From assembly GCA_009733575.1 (NCBI GenBank), contig ML769847.1, forward strand, positions 1 through 42,586: a DNA stretch of 42,586 bases. The letters run 5' to 3'. Both the position numbers and the translations under genes were made by a program. Below, piece by piece: positions 11,521-22,536 of this stretch; within the stretch, counting starts at the first letter, position 1; each line of letters begins with the position of its first letter. Under the pieces are notes generated by a model, which saw only the letters and a program-made list of their open reading frames with translations, was not told the origin of the DNA and made no database searches. The stretch is from Gymnopus androsaceus JB14 (Eukaryota > Basidiomycota > Agaricomycetes > Agaricales > Omphalotaceae).

Positions 11521-12092
11521 AGGTGCTTATTAGTTCCTTTTTGGGCTGACAGAAGTGACTTAACAGTTAACTTTTTTTTTTGTCAGAATCATAATTAGAA
11601 TGAAAAGAGAAGTGTTTTCCACACTTTTTCATATTTTTAGCAAATTGTTTTTGGGTACAGCCAAATTTCGAGGGTCAAAAGTCCAAAGTTCACTTTACAG
11701 AAAATCTGCTCGTTGTTAATATTACTTTAGGTCCTAAAAAAGATAGAAACGTGGTTCACATCCTCTTCTGATACCATTCAAAGCCTGCATAACTCGATCA
11801 AGATTTTTGTCTAGTTTGGCTGTCTCCGACTGTACCGTGAACTTAATTTAAGCAAACGCCGGCCGGATCTCGAATTCCCAAGATAAGAAATACTTTAGCA
11901 GTTGTTTAAAGTAAGTTTACGATAATTGGCCAAGCTTACGATAACTTGTTTCCAGTGCGAAGTCTCAGTCTCAAGATTCGGTGCCTTGCATTCATGCCGT
12001 CATCTGGGAGGTCGATGCAGGCCCTAAATGACGGTATTTCGAACAAGAATTGTCACGTGAATTGAAAAAAGTTCGCAAAACTTCTACAAAAA
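11521..12092. other. Stretch between the transposase pseudogene and the MCT pseudogene
   Basis: The first part is AT-rich with no gene. From about 11845 it is related to 16190-17060 (shared CAAACGCCGGCCGGATC), i.e. the decayed promoter side of the duplicated transporter unit. Exons 1-5 of the transporter are missing here. Confidence 0.5.
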
Positions 12093-13208
12093 ATGGACTC
12101 GGGAATGCTTTATGTACCGACCATCGGCGTCCTCTCGCATCACTTTAAGGAACGGCGCTCATTGATGATGGAACTTGCTCAGGCTGATTCATCTGTTGGT
12201 GGTCTTGTGCATCGGATCATGCTCAACAATCTCTTTCACGGGCGGCTTGGTTTTTGCATGGGGTGTCCGTGTTAATGCTCTCTTCAACCTCATCCTCCTC
12301 ATTATTGCCAACCTTTGATGAGCACACGGCTACCATCGCGTCCCAAAGATACTACCTTCAAGAAACAGCTTCTCTACTGGAAGGGTTCTTTACAGACAAG
12401 GTCTATGTGGTGGCTACTCTAAGCATCTTCGTCTTGCATTGTGGTGTATACTTCCCCACTTTCTTCCTTCAACTTGCAGCGGTAAAGAATGGTCTGAGTA
12501 CAAACTTGGCGTTCTATACAGTTAGCACTCCTTTTTCACACTTTCTATAAATGCTGATCAGCAACATTCAGACTACTCCATTGAATGGGGCTGGTATACT
12601 GGGTTGAATAACGCCTACCATAATTGTAGACCGGGTGGGTGTGTTCAACATGATGATTCCGCTGTCGTGTGCAGCACCTTGATATTTTCATGGATTGCCA
12701 TGAAAGATGCAACAGGAGTCATATCAATGGCTGTGTCTTCTGGTACGTACTCAAATACATGTCTGATTTACTAGAGTGTTGTTAACCCAAGGTACAGTCA
12801 TCAGTCTCGTAGGGCCAATGATTGCATATCTCACCCCCAACGTTTCGGATATTGGATGAGTTGCCCAGACCAGTATTGGTACCCTGTTGATGCAGATACT
12901 TTTAGAGCACGGTTAGAGCCCACATTTTTGGCTTTGCAACAATAACTCATTTGATTTTGCAGCTGTTGGCGCGTTAATAGGTGCTCATTGGGAAATCCAT
13001 GTATATCGCCATGAAATTGATACTGGGTTACGTTTCTAGGCCCTCCCATCTGTGTTGCTTTTCTGATGTCGGAGCCAATCTGGTACAGGCCAGCTATCTT
13101 TATATATATATATATATATATTGCTTCGCTGTTTACTATCTGGCTGACATCCTTGAATCAAAGTCTGTGTGTTGGCAAGTGTGGTACCATAACAAAGATA
13201 CTCAGTGA
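12093..13208 (+). pseudogene. Decayed monocarboxylate transporter copy (MFS, MCT type)
   Basis: From 12102 (GGAATGCTTTATGTACC) the DNA matches exon 6 onward of the intact gene at 17068-18931 at roughly 90% identity. Exons 1-5 are absent. Lesions include an extra T near 12253 and a missing T near 12316 (each shifting the frame), loss of about 25 bp around 12738-12745 (the YGYFAGAG region), and a (TA)10 tract near 13101-13121 where the intact gene reads CTTCAGCGGGG. It cannot make a full transporter. Confidence 0.87.
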
Positions 13209-13280
13209 CCGGGGAGCTGCACCTTTGCGCATAAATGTGCATATTAACATGAGCAAAGCTGGATGACACCCAGCCAGTTT
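13209..13280. other. Spacer after the MCT pseudogene
   Basis: Short remnant of the duplicated 3' flank before the TIR element at 13281. Confidence 0.4.
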
Positions 13281-14817
13281 CATCAGCATTTGTCAACAAA
13301 TGTAAACCGTATGATCTGGTATAAAATTATGCAATTATGCGTGATTATACAGCCTTCGGAGTGTATAAATAAAATCCCAGGTGCATAAACAGTATACGTG
13401 CTCATACAATTTCATACACATTTATACACCCACTTTCCGCCAACTATTAGTCGTTTATACGTTCGATTATACGTGATTATACTGATTCATATGGTCATTT
13501 ATGCGGGCTCATACTTTCAATTATGCTCTATTATACTAGCCAAGCATTGGAAAATGAATAGAAAATAAAATTTATTGATCATGAAAAACAGCTTTTACAA
13601 TGACCGAGATATGAATATTTATGAAGTTCTACAAATTGGTGCCCCAGTGCTCCCGCCCAGGCACTCAGACTCAACGAGCAGATTGAATTGAGAAGACCCG
13701 ACACACGGCCAACTACGCACACGGTGATGATGGGTGACACAAGCCAAAACTCAGGCAGCTGGACCGATCATGTCCCGAGGAAAGATAAGAGGAAGGTAAC
13801 TTCTTGACTGGACCAGGATGTAGCGGAGAAAGCGAAGCATAAAGTATAGAGAAAAATGTCAGTTATGTATGGCCCATCAGCAAAAGGTGATGTACCAAAG
13901 GCCTGAATGCAACGAAATAAATGACTCGGAGTCCTGCAATCGGAGGTAACTAGTAAGGAAAGTGAGTCTAATCTCAACAGGAGGACTTGAGAATGCATAC
14001 TACATAACCATATAAGTATCTAAATACCAAGAAAATAGTGGCAGTGAAGTGAAATCAGCGTAAAGGAAAAATATGGAGCTCACACATAAAACTCAAGAGC
14101 AGTGGATGAGAACCTCGTTGAACGATCTTGTCATGAAAAGAAGCCAAGGAAAAGATTGACTCGTTACGCTCACCAATTGGTTTATCCCTATCCTATACTA
14201 AGCCGAAAATGATGCAAAGAGGAAAGATGAAGAGTTAAAATCTCTGAAGCACGCCGATACTTATCCTCCAAATTTCCAAGTAAAAACATATTGGAGACGT
14301 TGGAAAGACAGCGAAAAGATGATGAACAGTGGGAGTGAGGAAAAGTTCACATGTGAGACTGTATAGTACGGTGATTCGGAGTTTGAACTGACTTCTCAAA
14401 TTCATCATTCTCTAGATCTGTCGTCCTTCGCGCTTCCATCTTCAGCCTGAATCTCCCATCAAGTTTAGTATCAAACCATCGTTGGTCTCATTGAACATGG
14501 GATGTTGGCAGACAAAGCTACCTCATGCTCAACCAACTGTCTGGCTAGCCCTGGCTCGGTGGGGCATTCAAGTTCATGCACTAGTTAGTAAAGTACGTTA
14601 TGTGTGGCGTGTAAATTTTAAGCATCGGTATACCAATATATAAGGACTGTATAAACAAGTATAAATCAAGGTATAAATCTGCTATAAACGGGTTATACAA
14701 TTATACACCGCGTAAGTATAAATAATCTGATTTTTATCGGAGTATGAGGCTGTACCGGCATAATGTTTATACCATTGTGCCGATTATGCCGTTTATAAAT
14801 TAGGGGAAATGCTGATG
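13281..14817. mobile_element. 1.5-kb TIR element of the CATCAG family (copy C)
   Basis: The ends are CATCAGCATTT in inverted orientation, flanked by TT on both sides (13279-13280 and 14818-14819). The insertion interrupts the duplicated 3' flank of the transporter unit. Subterminal regions are packed with one word: TTATAC (plus TTATGC) at 13320-13545 and its complement GTATAA at 14640-14800, some ten copies on each side. The middle (about 13560-14600) has AATAAATTTTATTT on the minus strand (a likely polyadenylation region) and several intron-like GT...AG pairs, but no protein I can recognise. No transposase is visible. Confidence 0.75.
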
Positions 14818-15101
14818 TTGATGCCGCAAACTCCGATCGAAGCTTACATGAATATGAACGACTCAAGCGCTTTGGTTAATTGACTATAATTGCTTACCAT
14901 CGCCAATAAATGGGCATATCATACCTAGCAAACCGAGTTTTGCGTAAATACTCACGACTCACGTAGTGAAAATTTTATATTTGTGCATAAACGGGCCCGG
15001 TCATCTATGTTTCTCTACAGATGTCAATCTCTAATTTCCACATGGTACCATAGACCATCATAGACTCAGAGCTGGAAAAAGGATCAGATAATCTTGGTTC
15101 A
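14818..15101. other. Duplicated spacer, decayed copy of about 18990-19220
   Basis: Aligns with the spacer downstream of the intact transporter (TTTTGCGT[A/G]AATACTCAC, CACATGGTACCATAGA, GGATCAGA[T/A]AATCT). No gene. Confidence 0.6.
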
Positions 15102-15261
15102 GGCAATGCGTTGCATCAGCTCGGCACCCATTGAAATTTATGAATTACGCGAGTGATGTACAGTAGTATAGATAGACAGATAGATCGATAGATGGATGGA
15201 TAGAGCTGCCAATGGTACCAAGCACATCGCCAGAATCCTGGCCTCCAAATGCAACGCAGTG
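15102..15261 (-). mobile_element. Truncated or rearranged copy of the TA-flanked foldback MITE
   Basis: The reverse complement of 15180-15261 matches the left arm of the 10231-10437 element (CAGTGCGTTGCATT, GGCCAGGATTCTGGCGA, GGCAGCTCTATC). It is absent from the paralogous position near 19225, so it arrived after the segmental duplication. The far arm is shortened and only the right flank is TA. The GATAGATAGA-type tract matches the CTAT tract in the other copy. Confidence 0.65.
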
Positions 15262-15566
15262 TACTTAGTACTGCTGCCGTGCAATTTGATGCACGTTCGG
15301 CCAAAAAATTCCGAACTTTGAACCTCAGGTGCGGTTCAGCGAACTGCTAAACCCAAACCTTAGATTAAATCAAGCCTGTTGAATTTTCCGAACTTCAAAA
15401 ATTTTCCATCAGTTTTTTTTCTTACCTTGATCTGAAACCATATTTGCACTATATACTTTAAATCATCAAAGCAATTCTCTCGAAACACGAGAGCAGATGT
15501 ATTGAACCGACCCCGTATTACATTCTCAATAGGTCGATAAAGAATGCAGATTACTTAACCTCAATT

Positions 15567-16059
15567 CAAAGGGGTTCAAAGAATTTAGCGCCCAACTGGG
15601 CCTAGGTTAGTTAGTCCAGCCCTCCGGCAGAGAAAAAAAAATTGACCTATTTTGATCTATTTTGACCACTTGGCAGTCTTGAAGTTTCACAAATGAGTAG
15701 ATCTCACATCCTTTGAAGTATAAGTATGTAGCCTTACTTGTATACTCTACAGCCATACTACACCTCTGCCCTTGTACTTGCTTTGCAGGGCTTACAATGA
15801 GTGATAGTATCATATTTTTCAGAAGGATTAATGGGGATGTGCTACAGCCTATGGATGCCAATTATACTCAAGATACTCAAGAACAAAGCTCAAACTGAGG
15901 GTACAGTACAGTGTCTATAAGAGCCATCCATGATGAAATCTTATCATGATATACCTTATATGGGCGTGGGAGTGCTTACATAGTTAGTTAGTCCGCCAAC
16001 CAGGTGCAAGAAAAAAAAATCAACGTCCGGTCATTTTTTATAAAATTTGAACCCCTTTG
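15567..16059. mobile_element. 493-bp non-autonomous hAT element
   Basis: The terminal inverted repeats are perfect over 14 bp (CAAAGGGGTTCAAA). They are flanked by a perfect 8-bp duplication CCTCAATT (15559-15566 and 16060-16067). The paralogous site near 19475 lacks the insertion. Eight-bp duplications plus short TIRs define hAT. Both internal halves contain TAGTTAGTTAGTCC followed by an A8-A9 tract. No transposase frame. Confidence 0.9.
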
Positions 16060-16252
16060 CCTCAATTGGATAAGGATTGGGCGAGTGTTTGCGTGTTTGC
16101 TGTGCTGTGGCGAAGCTGAATTGCACCAGTCAAGCATCACGGTGTTATTATCTACCTTCCTTTTTCCTTCGGAAAGGCCGCTGTGGACTTACTCTAACAA
16201 ACGCCGGCCGGATCATAACTGTCAAATTAGGAAGTACTTTTTTTTTCAAAGT

Positions 16253-16898
16253 CACACCACCAATAATTATGCTTCAGCCATACTGAAGCATTGTGTGAAA
16301 TAAAATATTTCAATACATATGCAAAATGTATTTTTTCGGACAAGTATAGAAAATACATATTTCGGTGGACTAATGAAGCAATTAAATTCCAACCTTCTGA
16401 ATTTAGAACTTTAAACAGAGGCGGAAAAGAAAATGTATCAATTCAACTGAGAAAACAATAGTTTCAATGTGGACTTGAAAGTCCTGCTTTCACAATTAGA
16501 GCGAAAGTAATTGTTTCAAAGAACAATTCAATATTGGCCTGAAAGATTGCCTTTCGCTGTCCGGTTTGGCAGCGGCCCGGATCGGGCCGAGAATTGAAGT
16601 GTTGTCTTTCGGGAGCCAGCTGAAAGGGTTCTCCGAAACAAATACTTTCATTCTCGTGGTGAAATAAAAGGATTCAGTCTGCATTGAAAGCATTGTTTTC
16701 AGAGCTCAATTGAAAAGTGTTCTTTCAGAAGTCTGTCTAAAATTCAAAATTCCAAGGGCCTGAATGTAATTCCTTTGTAAGTCCAGGGAAATATTTATTT
16801 TATATGCTTGTCCGAAAAAATACATTTCGTGTGTGCACTGAAATATCTCATTTCCGATTATGCTTCAGTCAGACTGAAGCATAATCTTTGGCGGTGTG
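16253..16898. mobile_element. 646-bp long foldback element, 3-bp target duplication (copy 1)
   Basis: The ends CACACC[A/G]CCAA are inverted repeats, flanked by AGT on both sides (16250-16252 and 16899-16901). The similarity between the two halves does not stop at the ends. Blocks such as GCTTCAG...CTGAAGC, ATGTATTTTTTCGGACAAG, TTTTGAATTTTA and GAAAACAAT appear in mirror order on the two arms up to a GC-rich centre (GGCAGCGGCCCGGATCGGGCC, about 16568-16588). The whole element is therefore a ~310-bp-arm imperfect hairpin. A second copy, in opposite orientation, is at 33595-34201. A 3-bp duplication and CAC ends resemble CACTA/CMC elements. Confidence 0.85.
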
Positions 16899-17067
16899 AG
16901 TAAGTTTGGCAACTCATCATTCATGCCGAGATCGATCATCCGAGGCAGTGTACTTTTGACACATCTGATTGGCCCTTCGGAGAAATCTGCGTTAGCTACC
17001 GAGATCGGAGCTTTTATTTGGATAACAATGACATGGGTCAGTCGAACACACTCATCCGCTCACCAGC

Positions 17068-18931
17068 ATGGAACGCCCCACTTTCCCCTCAGAAAAGCTT
17101 GTCTCCCTCGATGGCGTCGAGGACAGCGTGCCCGGACTCGACACCCTGTCCTGTATGGACGTTCCAGATGGGGGGCCTGCAGCATGGTCCACCTTGATCG
17201 GCGCGTAAGTTCTTTGTTGTATTTTGCAATGTAAGAATATCCAAATATTCTTCAGATTTCTTGCAGTATTCTGCTCTTCTGGGTAACCCGTAATCTTCCT
17301 ATCCAAAAAATCTACCCTTGCTTAGCCTTTCCGGATAGATATGTGAACGCGTTTGGCGTCTATGAAGGCAAGCGTGCCTTTTCTTCTCAATGGCTGTCTT
17401 TAACGACACTTCAGATTTCTTTGTTCGCGAATACCTAAGCAATTCTTCCTCATTTCAGATAAGCTGGATCGGAAGTGTGCAGGTGCTTTTTCTCGGTTGT
17501 TCTGGCATTCCTTGTGGTTATGCAATGGACCATGGCTATTTGTGAGTCATTATAGTACCTTGAGGTGTCGATTCTGTCTCGATTCAGATTCTAGCCGATG
17601 GGTTATGATATCTGGCTCAGCTCTCCTAGTTTTCTGCCTTGTCATGACATCGTTCTGCCAAGAGCAGCAATTTTGGCAGGTATGACCTGTACCTCTCACC
17701 CATATCTGTTCTTTATTCAGTTTTGATAAGATGTTTCTTGCCAATGGTCTCGGGCTTGGTATAGCAGTTGGAATGCTTTATGTACCGGCCATTGGTGTCC
17801 TCTCGCATCACTTCAAGAAACGGCGCTCATTGATGATGGGACTTGCTCAGGCTGGTTCATCTGTTGGTGGTCTTGTTCATCCGATCATGCTCAACAATCT
17901 CTTTCACGGGCGGCTTGGTTTTGCATGGGGTGTCCGCGTTAGTGCTCTCTTCAACCTCATCCTCCTCATTGTTGCCAACCTTTTGATGAGCACCCGGCTA
18001 CCATCGCGTCCCAAAGATACTACCTTCAAGAAACAGCTTCTCTACTGGAAGGGTTTTTTTACAGACAAGGTCTATGTGATGGCTACTCTTAGCATCTTCG
18101 TCTTGTATTGTGGTGTTTACTTCCCCACTTTCTTCCTTCAACTTGCAGCGGTAAAGAATGGTCTGAGTACAAACTTGGCGTTCTATACAGTTAGCATTCC
18201 CTTTTTTACACTTCATATAACTGCTAATGAGCAACATGTAGATTACTCTATTAAATGGGGTTGGCATACTGGGTCGAATAACGCCTACCATAGTTGTAGA
18301 CCGGGTGGGTGTGTTCAACATGATGATTCCGGTCGCTGTCGCGTGTAGCGCCTTGATATTTTCATGGATTGCCATGAAAGATGCAGCAGGAGTCATATCA
18401 ATGGCTGTGTTTTACGGATACTTCGCTGGGGCTGGTGCGGACTCAAAATACATTTATAAATTAGAGTGCTGTTAACCCAAGGCACAGTCATCAGTCTCGT
18501 AGGGCCAATGATTGCATATCTCACCCCCAATGTTTCGGATATTGGGTGAGTTTTGCATACCCGTACTGGTACCCTGCTGATAGTGACACTTTTAGAGCAC
18601 GGCTGGGGGTGTCAATTGGTATTGGAGGTAAGAGTGCGCGTTATCAGCTTTGTCAACAGTGACTCATTTAATTTCGCAGCTGTTGGCGCGTTAATAGGTG
18701 CACACTGGCAATCCCTGTACATCGCCGTGATATTGATGCTGGGTTACGTTTCTAGGCCCCCCTATCTGTGGTGCTTTGCTGATGTCGGAGCTGATCTGGT
18801 ACAGGCCAGCTATCTTCAGCGGGGTCCGTATATTGCTTCAAAGTTTACTCTCTCTCTGGCTGACATCTCTCAATCAAGGTCTGTGTGTTGGCAAGTGTTG
18901 GAACACTTACCATAACAAAGATCCTCAGTGA
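17068..18931 (+). CDS. Monocarboxylate-transporter-like MFS permease (MCT type), 11 exons, 448 aa
   Basis: Spliced exons: 17068-17204, 17256-17282, 17339-17367, 17415-17541, 17595-17679, 17731-18189, 18242-18434, 18482-18545, 18596-18627, 18680-18697, 18756-18931; 1347 nt, open throughout. Fungal MCT landmarks: a cytosolic N-terminus of ~45 residues, then GYVNAFGVYEDFFVREYL, SWIGSVQ, the loop VLSHHFKKRRSLMMGLAQAG between membrane segments, VGPMIAYLTPN, and PPICGALL near the end. The family moves monocarboxylates or related compounds across the plasma membrane; the substrate cannot be told. Exon 3 ends at a GC donor (GAAG|GCAAGC), so intron 3 is GC-AG. Exon 10 is 18 nt. A decayed tandem copy lies at 12093-13208. 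Confidence 0.88.
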
Positions 18932-19526
18932 CCGGAGGACTGCAGGTGCCAGCAAATGATCTTTCCATTTCTATGGATATGGACAATTTAAGAGCGTTAC
19001 GTAAATAGACTATCATTTCTTACCTTTGCGAATCGAGATCAAAACTAGCCGAACGGGTTTTGCGTGAATACTCACTCAGTAAAAATTGTATATCTTTGCA
19101 TAAATGGGCCGGACATCTAGATCTTTGTCCGCAAGTGTGATCCTCTGTATTGGTCTTCCGGTTCCGGCAAGCACATGGTACCATAGATCATCAAAGAACT
19201 GTCGAAAGGATCAGAAAATCTAGATTCAGGGCTTGGTACTGTCGCCGTCCCCAAAATCGATGCGCGTTCGGGCGAATTTTCCGTACTTGAACCTTAGAGC
19301 CCAAACCTTTAACGCTGTTCGAGGTTTAATTCAGGTTCGAACCTTTGTTGAATTTTCCGAACCTCAAACATTTGATCAGAAACTATATACTTCAAATTTC
19401 ATAACAATTCTCTCAAAACAGAACGGAACCAGCATTGCATTCTCAATAGGTTGAAACGAGTGCATATTACTTAACATCAGTTGGATAGGGATCGGACGAG
19501 CGTTTGCAGTGTTGCACCAAAACACA
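18932..19526. other. Spacer between the MCT gene and the DUF6534 gene
   Basis: Shared with the upstream duplication unit. Contains two copies of a GTTCGA/GAACCT-rich motif (about 19265-19365) and the promoter of the next gene. No open frame with codon structure. Confidence 0.5.
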
Positions 19527-19533
19527 TATAAAG
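19527..19533 (+). promoter_or_regulatory. TATA box of the DUF6534 gene
   Basis: TATAAAG at 19527-19533, 89 bp upstream of the ATG at 19622. The corresponding position of the upstream duplicated unit (about 16100-16110) has lost it. Confidence 0.45.
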
Positions 19534-19621
19534 CTGAGTTGCATCAGTCGAGCATTTCGAGGCGCTTTTGTTTACCTTCCTCTTTCCTTCTGCCCTCTTA
19601 ACCTTCCTAGGTACTCTGGCA

Positions 19622-21451
19622 ATGTCTTCGTCTAGCGATGCCACTACCTTGCCTCCAGGTCCCGCCTGGTCCGGGTATGATATGACGACGATTCTCGCGC
19701 CGTTCTACTGGGGTATGTATACTTCAGGATCCATACCCTATCGGCATGTTGGTTATTCAGATTTCTTTTTCAGGGACAGTTGTTTCGTTCATTTTATCTG
19801 GTATTACACTGCTCCAGGCTTACAAGTACTTCCCGAGCAGAGACAGGAAGGGCGTCCAACTGGTGGTAAGTTCGTGATAACTCTCCACATGAGGCCAGTT
19901 TTTGATAACCAATACACTCAGGCCTTGATCATGGTGTAGGTTTTTCTTACGCGAGCGATAGGAGAGGCTGAACAGGATACAGCCTTCTTGATACCGCATC
20001 CACCGCTCTATGCGCTGAGGGAATGTATGTTTATGTGATTCCGCACTTTGGTTCCCTGCTCCCGCTTGGGAGTCTAACACTGTTTGTGAACTCATCTCCG
20101 ATGTACTCCAATTTCTGAAATTAACTGTCCATTCAGGTCCTTATCTATTGACTGCTACGTGGCTGTGATAATCACTTTCATGTATGTGCTCCTTTCCTCC
20201 TTGCCGGAAATGTTCATCTGACGGCGGGATGCAGTTCGCAGATGTATTTTGCTTGGTTCGTTTCTAGGCTTTCCTCATGCTTCAAAGATATTAACCCTAC
20301 GGACTCTTGTAGGCAAATTTATACTGGTACATAATCTGGGTCATTAATATTCGCACACGATCTAATAATTTATTTACCAAGTGTCGGGTGCCGAAAAAAG
20401 GAGATTTCGTAGATTAATTCTGCCTGGAATTGTGGTATGTTCTTTCGTCAAAGGGAATGAACAATCTGACGGATTAACGACAGACTTTACTTGCCCATGT
20501 TGCTTTCTGTGCGTGTCTAAAAGCTCCTCGTGGCAATGTGTTTTATTGACCGACTCTTTATTCGGTGATTAGTCGGTGGAATCGGTACGGATAAAGGCGT
20601 CCGTAGAGTAGAATCAGCTGAATGATATATTCATAGCTTGCTCGACCATCATGATTGTTGATAAGACCATGATTCTAGCCAACCGTAGCTTTCGGTTTGC
20701 GGTGAGATTTAGTCATTTCATACACATTCCAGGACCCAATTGTTTTCCAGGTCGCTGTTGGAATCGCCAAAGGAGCCGCCGCACTGGCAGACATTATCGC
20801 CACAGTGTCTCTTTGCTGTCTCCTTAGCTCGGCTAGAACTGGTTTCAAGAGGTGAGTACAGATCTTGCGCTCACAAAATGACTTTAAAAAATTTCCCACC
20901 GCCCAGAACGGACAGTCTTGTCAAGAGGCTCATGGCTTATGTTGTTCAACGCGGCATTGCTGTAACGCTGATTCAAGTCATGTTCCTGGTGCTCTTCTAC
21001 GGTACCTCTCAGCATCTGTACTGGTGAGTTTGATGTTAAACTCATGAACATGGACTTAGACGATTTAGGTTGGCACTCCATGTCAATATGACTCGACTTT
21101 ATGCGAACACCTTTTGTAAGATAATGTGTCCTGTCATTATGTGTCCCTCGATGGTGACATTGATCTCCGTATGCTAGTCGCTATGCTGAACGGTCGCGAT
21201 CGCCTCAAGCATGGCAGCTCTGAGGCCAGCTCCACCTTCTTCATCTCTGCAGATCGGATCGGACATTCCAGTAATGGCCACAAGAAAGACAGTGAAATGG
21301 CTTTCCACTCGGTTGATGTCAGTATCTATGTTTCTTATCTATATCAGAATTGACCAATTGTGTTTGTCTGCAGGAAGCCGAACTGTCAACAACCATGCGC
21401 ACTACTGTACAGATGACCAAGACTATTGAAACGGAGTCCAGAGAGATCTGA
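19622..21451 (+). CDS. DUF6534-type multi-spanning membrane protein, multi-exon
   Basis: Start MSSSSDATTLPPGPAWSGYD at 19622. Family-typical pieces follow in order across introns: GTVVSFILSGITLLQAYKYF with SRDRKGVQLV, then LDTASTALCAEGMYVYVIPH, SLSIDCYVAVIITF, SQMYFAWQIYTVSGAEKRRF, SFRFAVAVGIAKGAAALADI, SLVKRLMAYVVQRGIAVTLI and FAMLNGRDRLKHG. The C-terminus after the last membrane segment is polar and ends ETESREI at 21449-21451. Clear exon edges include 19622-19711 / GTATGT, 20680-20701 / GTGAGA, 20752-20851 / GTGAGT. Two boundaries (about 20085-20137 and 20430-20610) could not be fixed by eye, so a small lesion there is not excluded. DUF6534 proteins are abundant in Agaricomycetes; no biochemical function is known. 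Confidence 0.78.
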
Positions 21452-21783
21452 AGAATGAATCACATGTGACGGAAAGTTAGGATTGTGTAAACCTATTCGT
21501 TCATCTCCTTACTTATTTTTTCTTTGTTTTCCGTTTTTTCCTCCGGCTTGTTGTGCTGCAGTTTTATACATATTATGCTGCAATATTTTCTTGGGATCCT
21601 TCTAACTTTTCTGTAGCTGTCATTTATGCTGTTACTTATTTATATAGTTTGTCAAAGGTTCCCTTAATCACAATCAAGTTCAACTTAGTTGTACTTAGTA
21701 AAAGACACAACAACTTTGCAACAGAAAGCTCAACTTAAGTCAACTTATAAGGCTGTCATGTAAAATGGTTTGCAATGCTTACA
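21452..21783. other. 3' flank of the DUF6534 gene
   Basis: T-rich stretch then several CAACTT/AAGTTG words (21675-21750). No gene. Confidence 0.45.
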
Positions 21784-21932
21784 TTGGTACCTATATTAGT
21801 ACTAATGCTCATACTAGCACTTCAACTTACCGGTACTAACATAAGTATTATTAATACTAATAACTCAAAGCACTAATACTGGTAGCGGCCTAATGTTAGC
21901 ATGAGTATTAGTAATTGAGAGTGTACCCACTG
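21784..21932. repeat. ~150-bp inverted repeat built from TACTAAT/ATTAGTA words
   Basis: Left arm GGTACCTATATTAGTACTAA...CTCATACTAGC and right arm TTAGCATGAGTATTAGTAAT...GTACCC are imperfect reverse complements. The spacer also consists of TACTAA/ATTAGT words. Probably a small MITE; no target duplication could be assigned. Confidence 0.5.
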
Positions 21933-21983
21933 GTGCTTTTTTTCAAAAAGTCACACAAGGTCCAATAATTGCTGGATAAATCA

Positions 21984-22536
21984 CATCAGCAAAACGTGGG
22001 TGTACTGGACAGCGCTGGATAGCGCTATCCAGCACTCATAGCACCCATAGCACCCATAGCAAGGTCCCCATCTATCCAGAGCTATGGAATGCTATGGGCT
22101 GCTATGGATTGTTATGGCTTGCTATAGATTTCGCGGGAATATCATCTGTCAGGGTAGGATTGAATTCAAAACTAAATATCTGGCTGATTGAATTATTCCG
22201 CTCAAGTCTCGAGCAAGACCAAATAATTATAATAAAATCATATATTGTTGCATTCATGGTAGTACATACTAAGTAGACTTACTTAAACTACTAAGATAAT
22301 AAACGAAACTACTAGTAAGTAGTATAACTACAGTCCTAGTATGTACTACCAATGCTTAATTAGAGGTGTCGGGCGAGATTGGGGAAGTTTCGACAACTAG
22401 CATTGGCGAGAATGACAGCTGTCAAAATGTTGACAGCTGGCTCGAGCACGTGGCAATCTCATAGGAGCTCATAGTAAGCCATAGCAAGCCATAGATTGCT
22501 ATGGCCTCTATGGCCATTACCCAGGTTTTGCTGATG
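21984..22536. mobile_element. 553-bp TIR element of the CATCAG family (copy D)
   Basis: Ends CATCAGCAAAAC[G/C]TGGGT in inverted orientation, flanked by CA on both sides (21982-21983 and 22537-22538). Subterminal regions consist of CTATGG/CCATAG words and a palindrome CTGGATAGCGCTATCCAG near 22014-22031. Another small inverted-repeat insert sits inside at 22256-22355. No coding frame. Confidence 0.82.
22256..22355. mobile_element. ~100-bp nested hairpin MITE
   Basis: Inverted ends TGGTAGTACATACTA, perfect over 15 bp, with a spacer rich in ACTACTA/TAGTAGT words. It lies within copy D of the CATCAG family. The target duplication is unclear. Confidence 0.6.

Larger units (their letters stand above)
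11845..16165 (+). repeat. Segmental duplication, upstream (decayed) unit
   Basis: This interval matches 16190-19590 in order: promoter-side block with CGCCGGCCGGATC, MCT exons 6-11, the downstream spacer (TTTTGCGTAAATACTCACGA, CACATGGTACCATAGA) and the block before the DUF6534 gene (GGATTGGGCGAGTGTTTGCG). The copy is enlarged by insertions at 13281-14817, about 15102-15261 and 15567-16059. Homology ends near 16165, inside the 5' flank of the DUF6534 gene. It is a head-to-tail pair, so unequal exchange or tandem duplication is the likely origin. Confidence 0.8.
16190..19590 (+). repeat. Segmental duplication, downstream (intact) unit
   Basis: Partner of 11845-16165. It carries the intact transporter gene and runs into the promoter of the DUF6534 gene. 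Its own insertion is the foldback element at 16253-16898. Confidence 0.8.

Noticed and set aside
17550..18396. Minus-strand frames opposite the transporter
   Set aside because: They are shadows of exons 4-7, which are supported by family motifs and consistent splicing on the plus strand.
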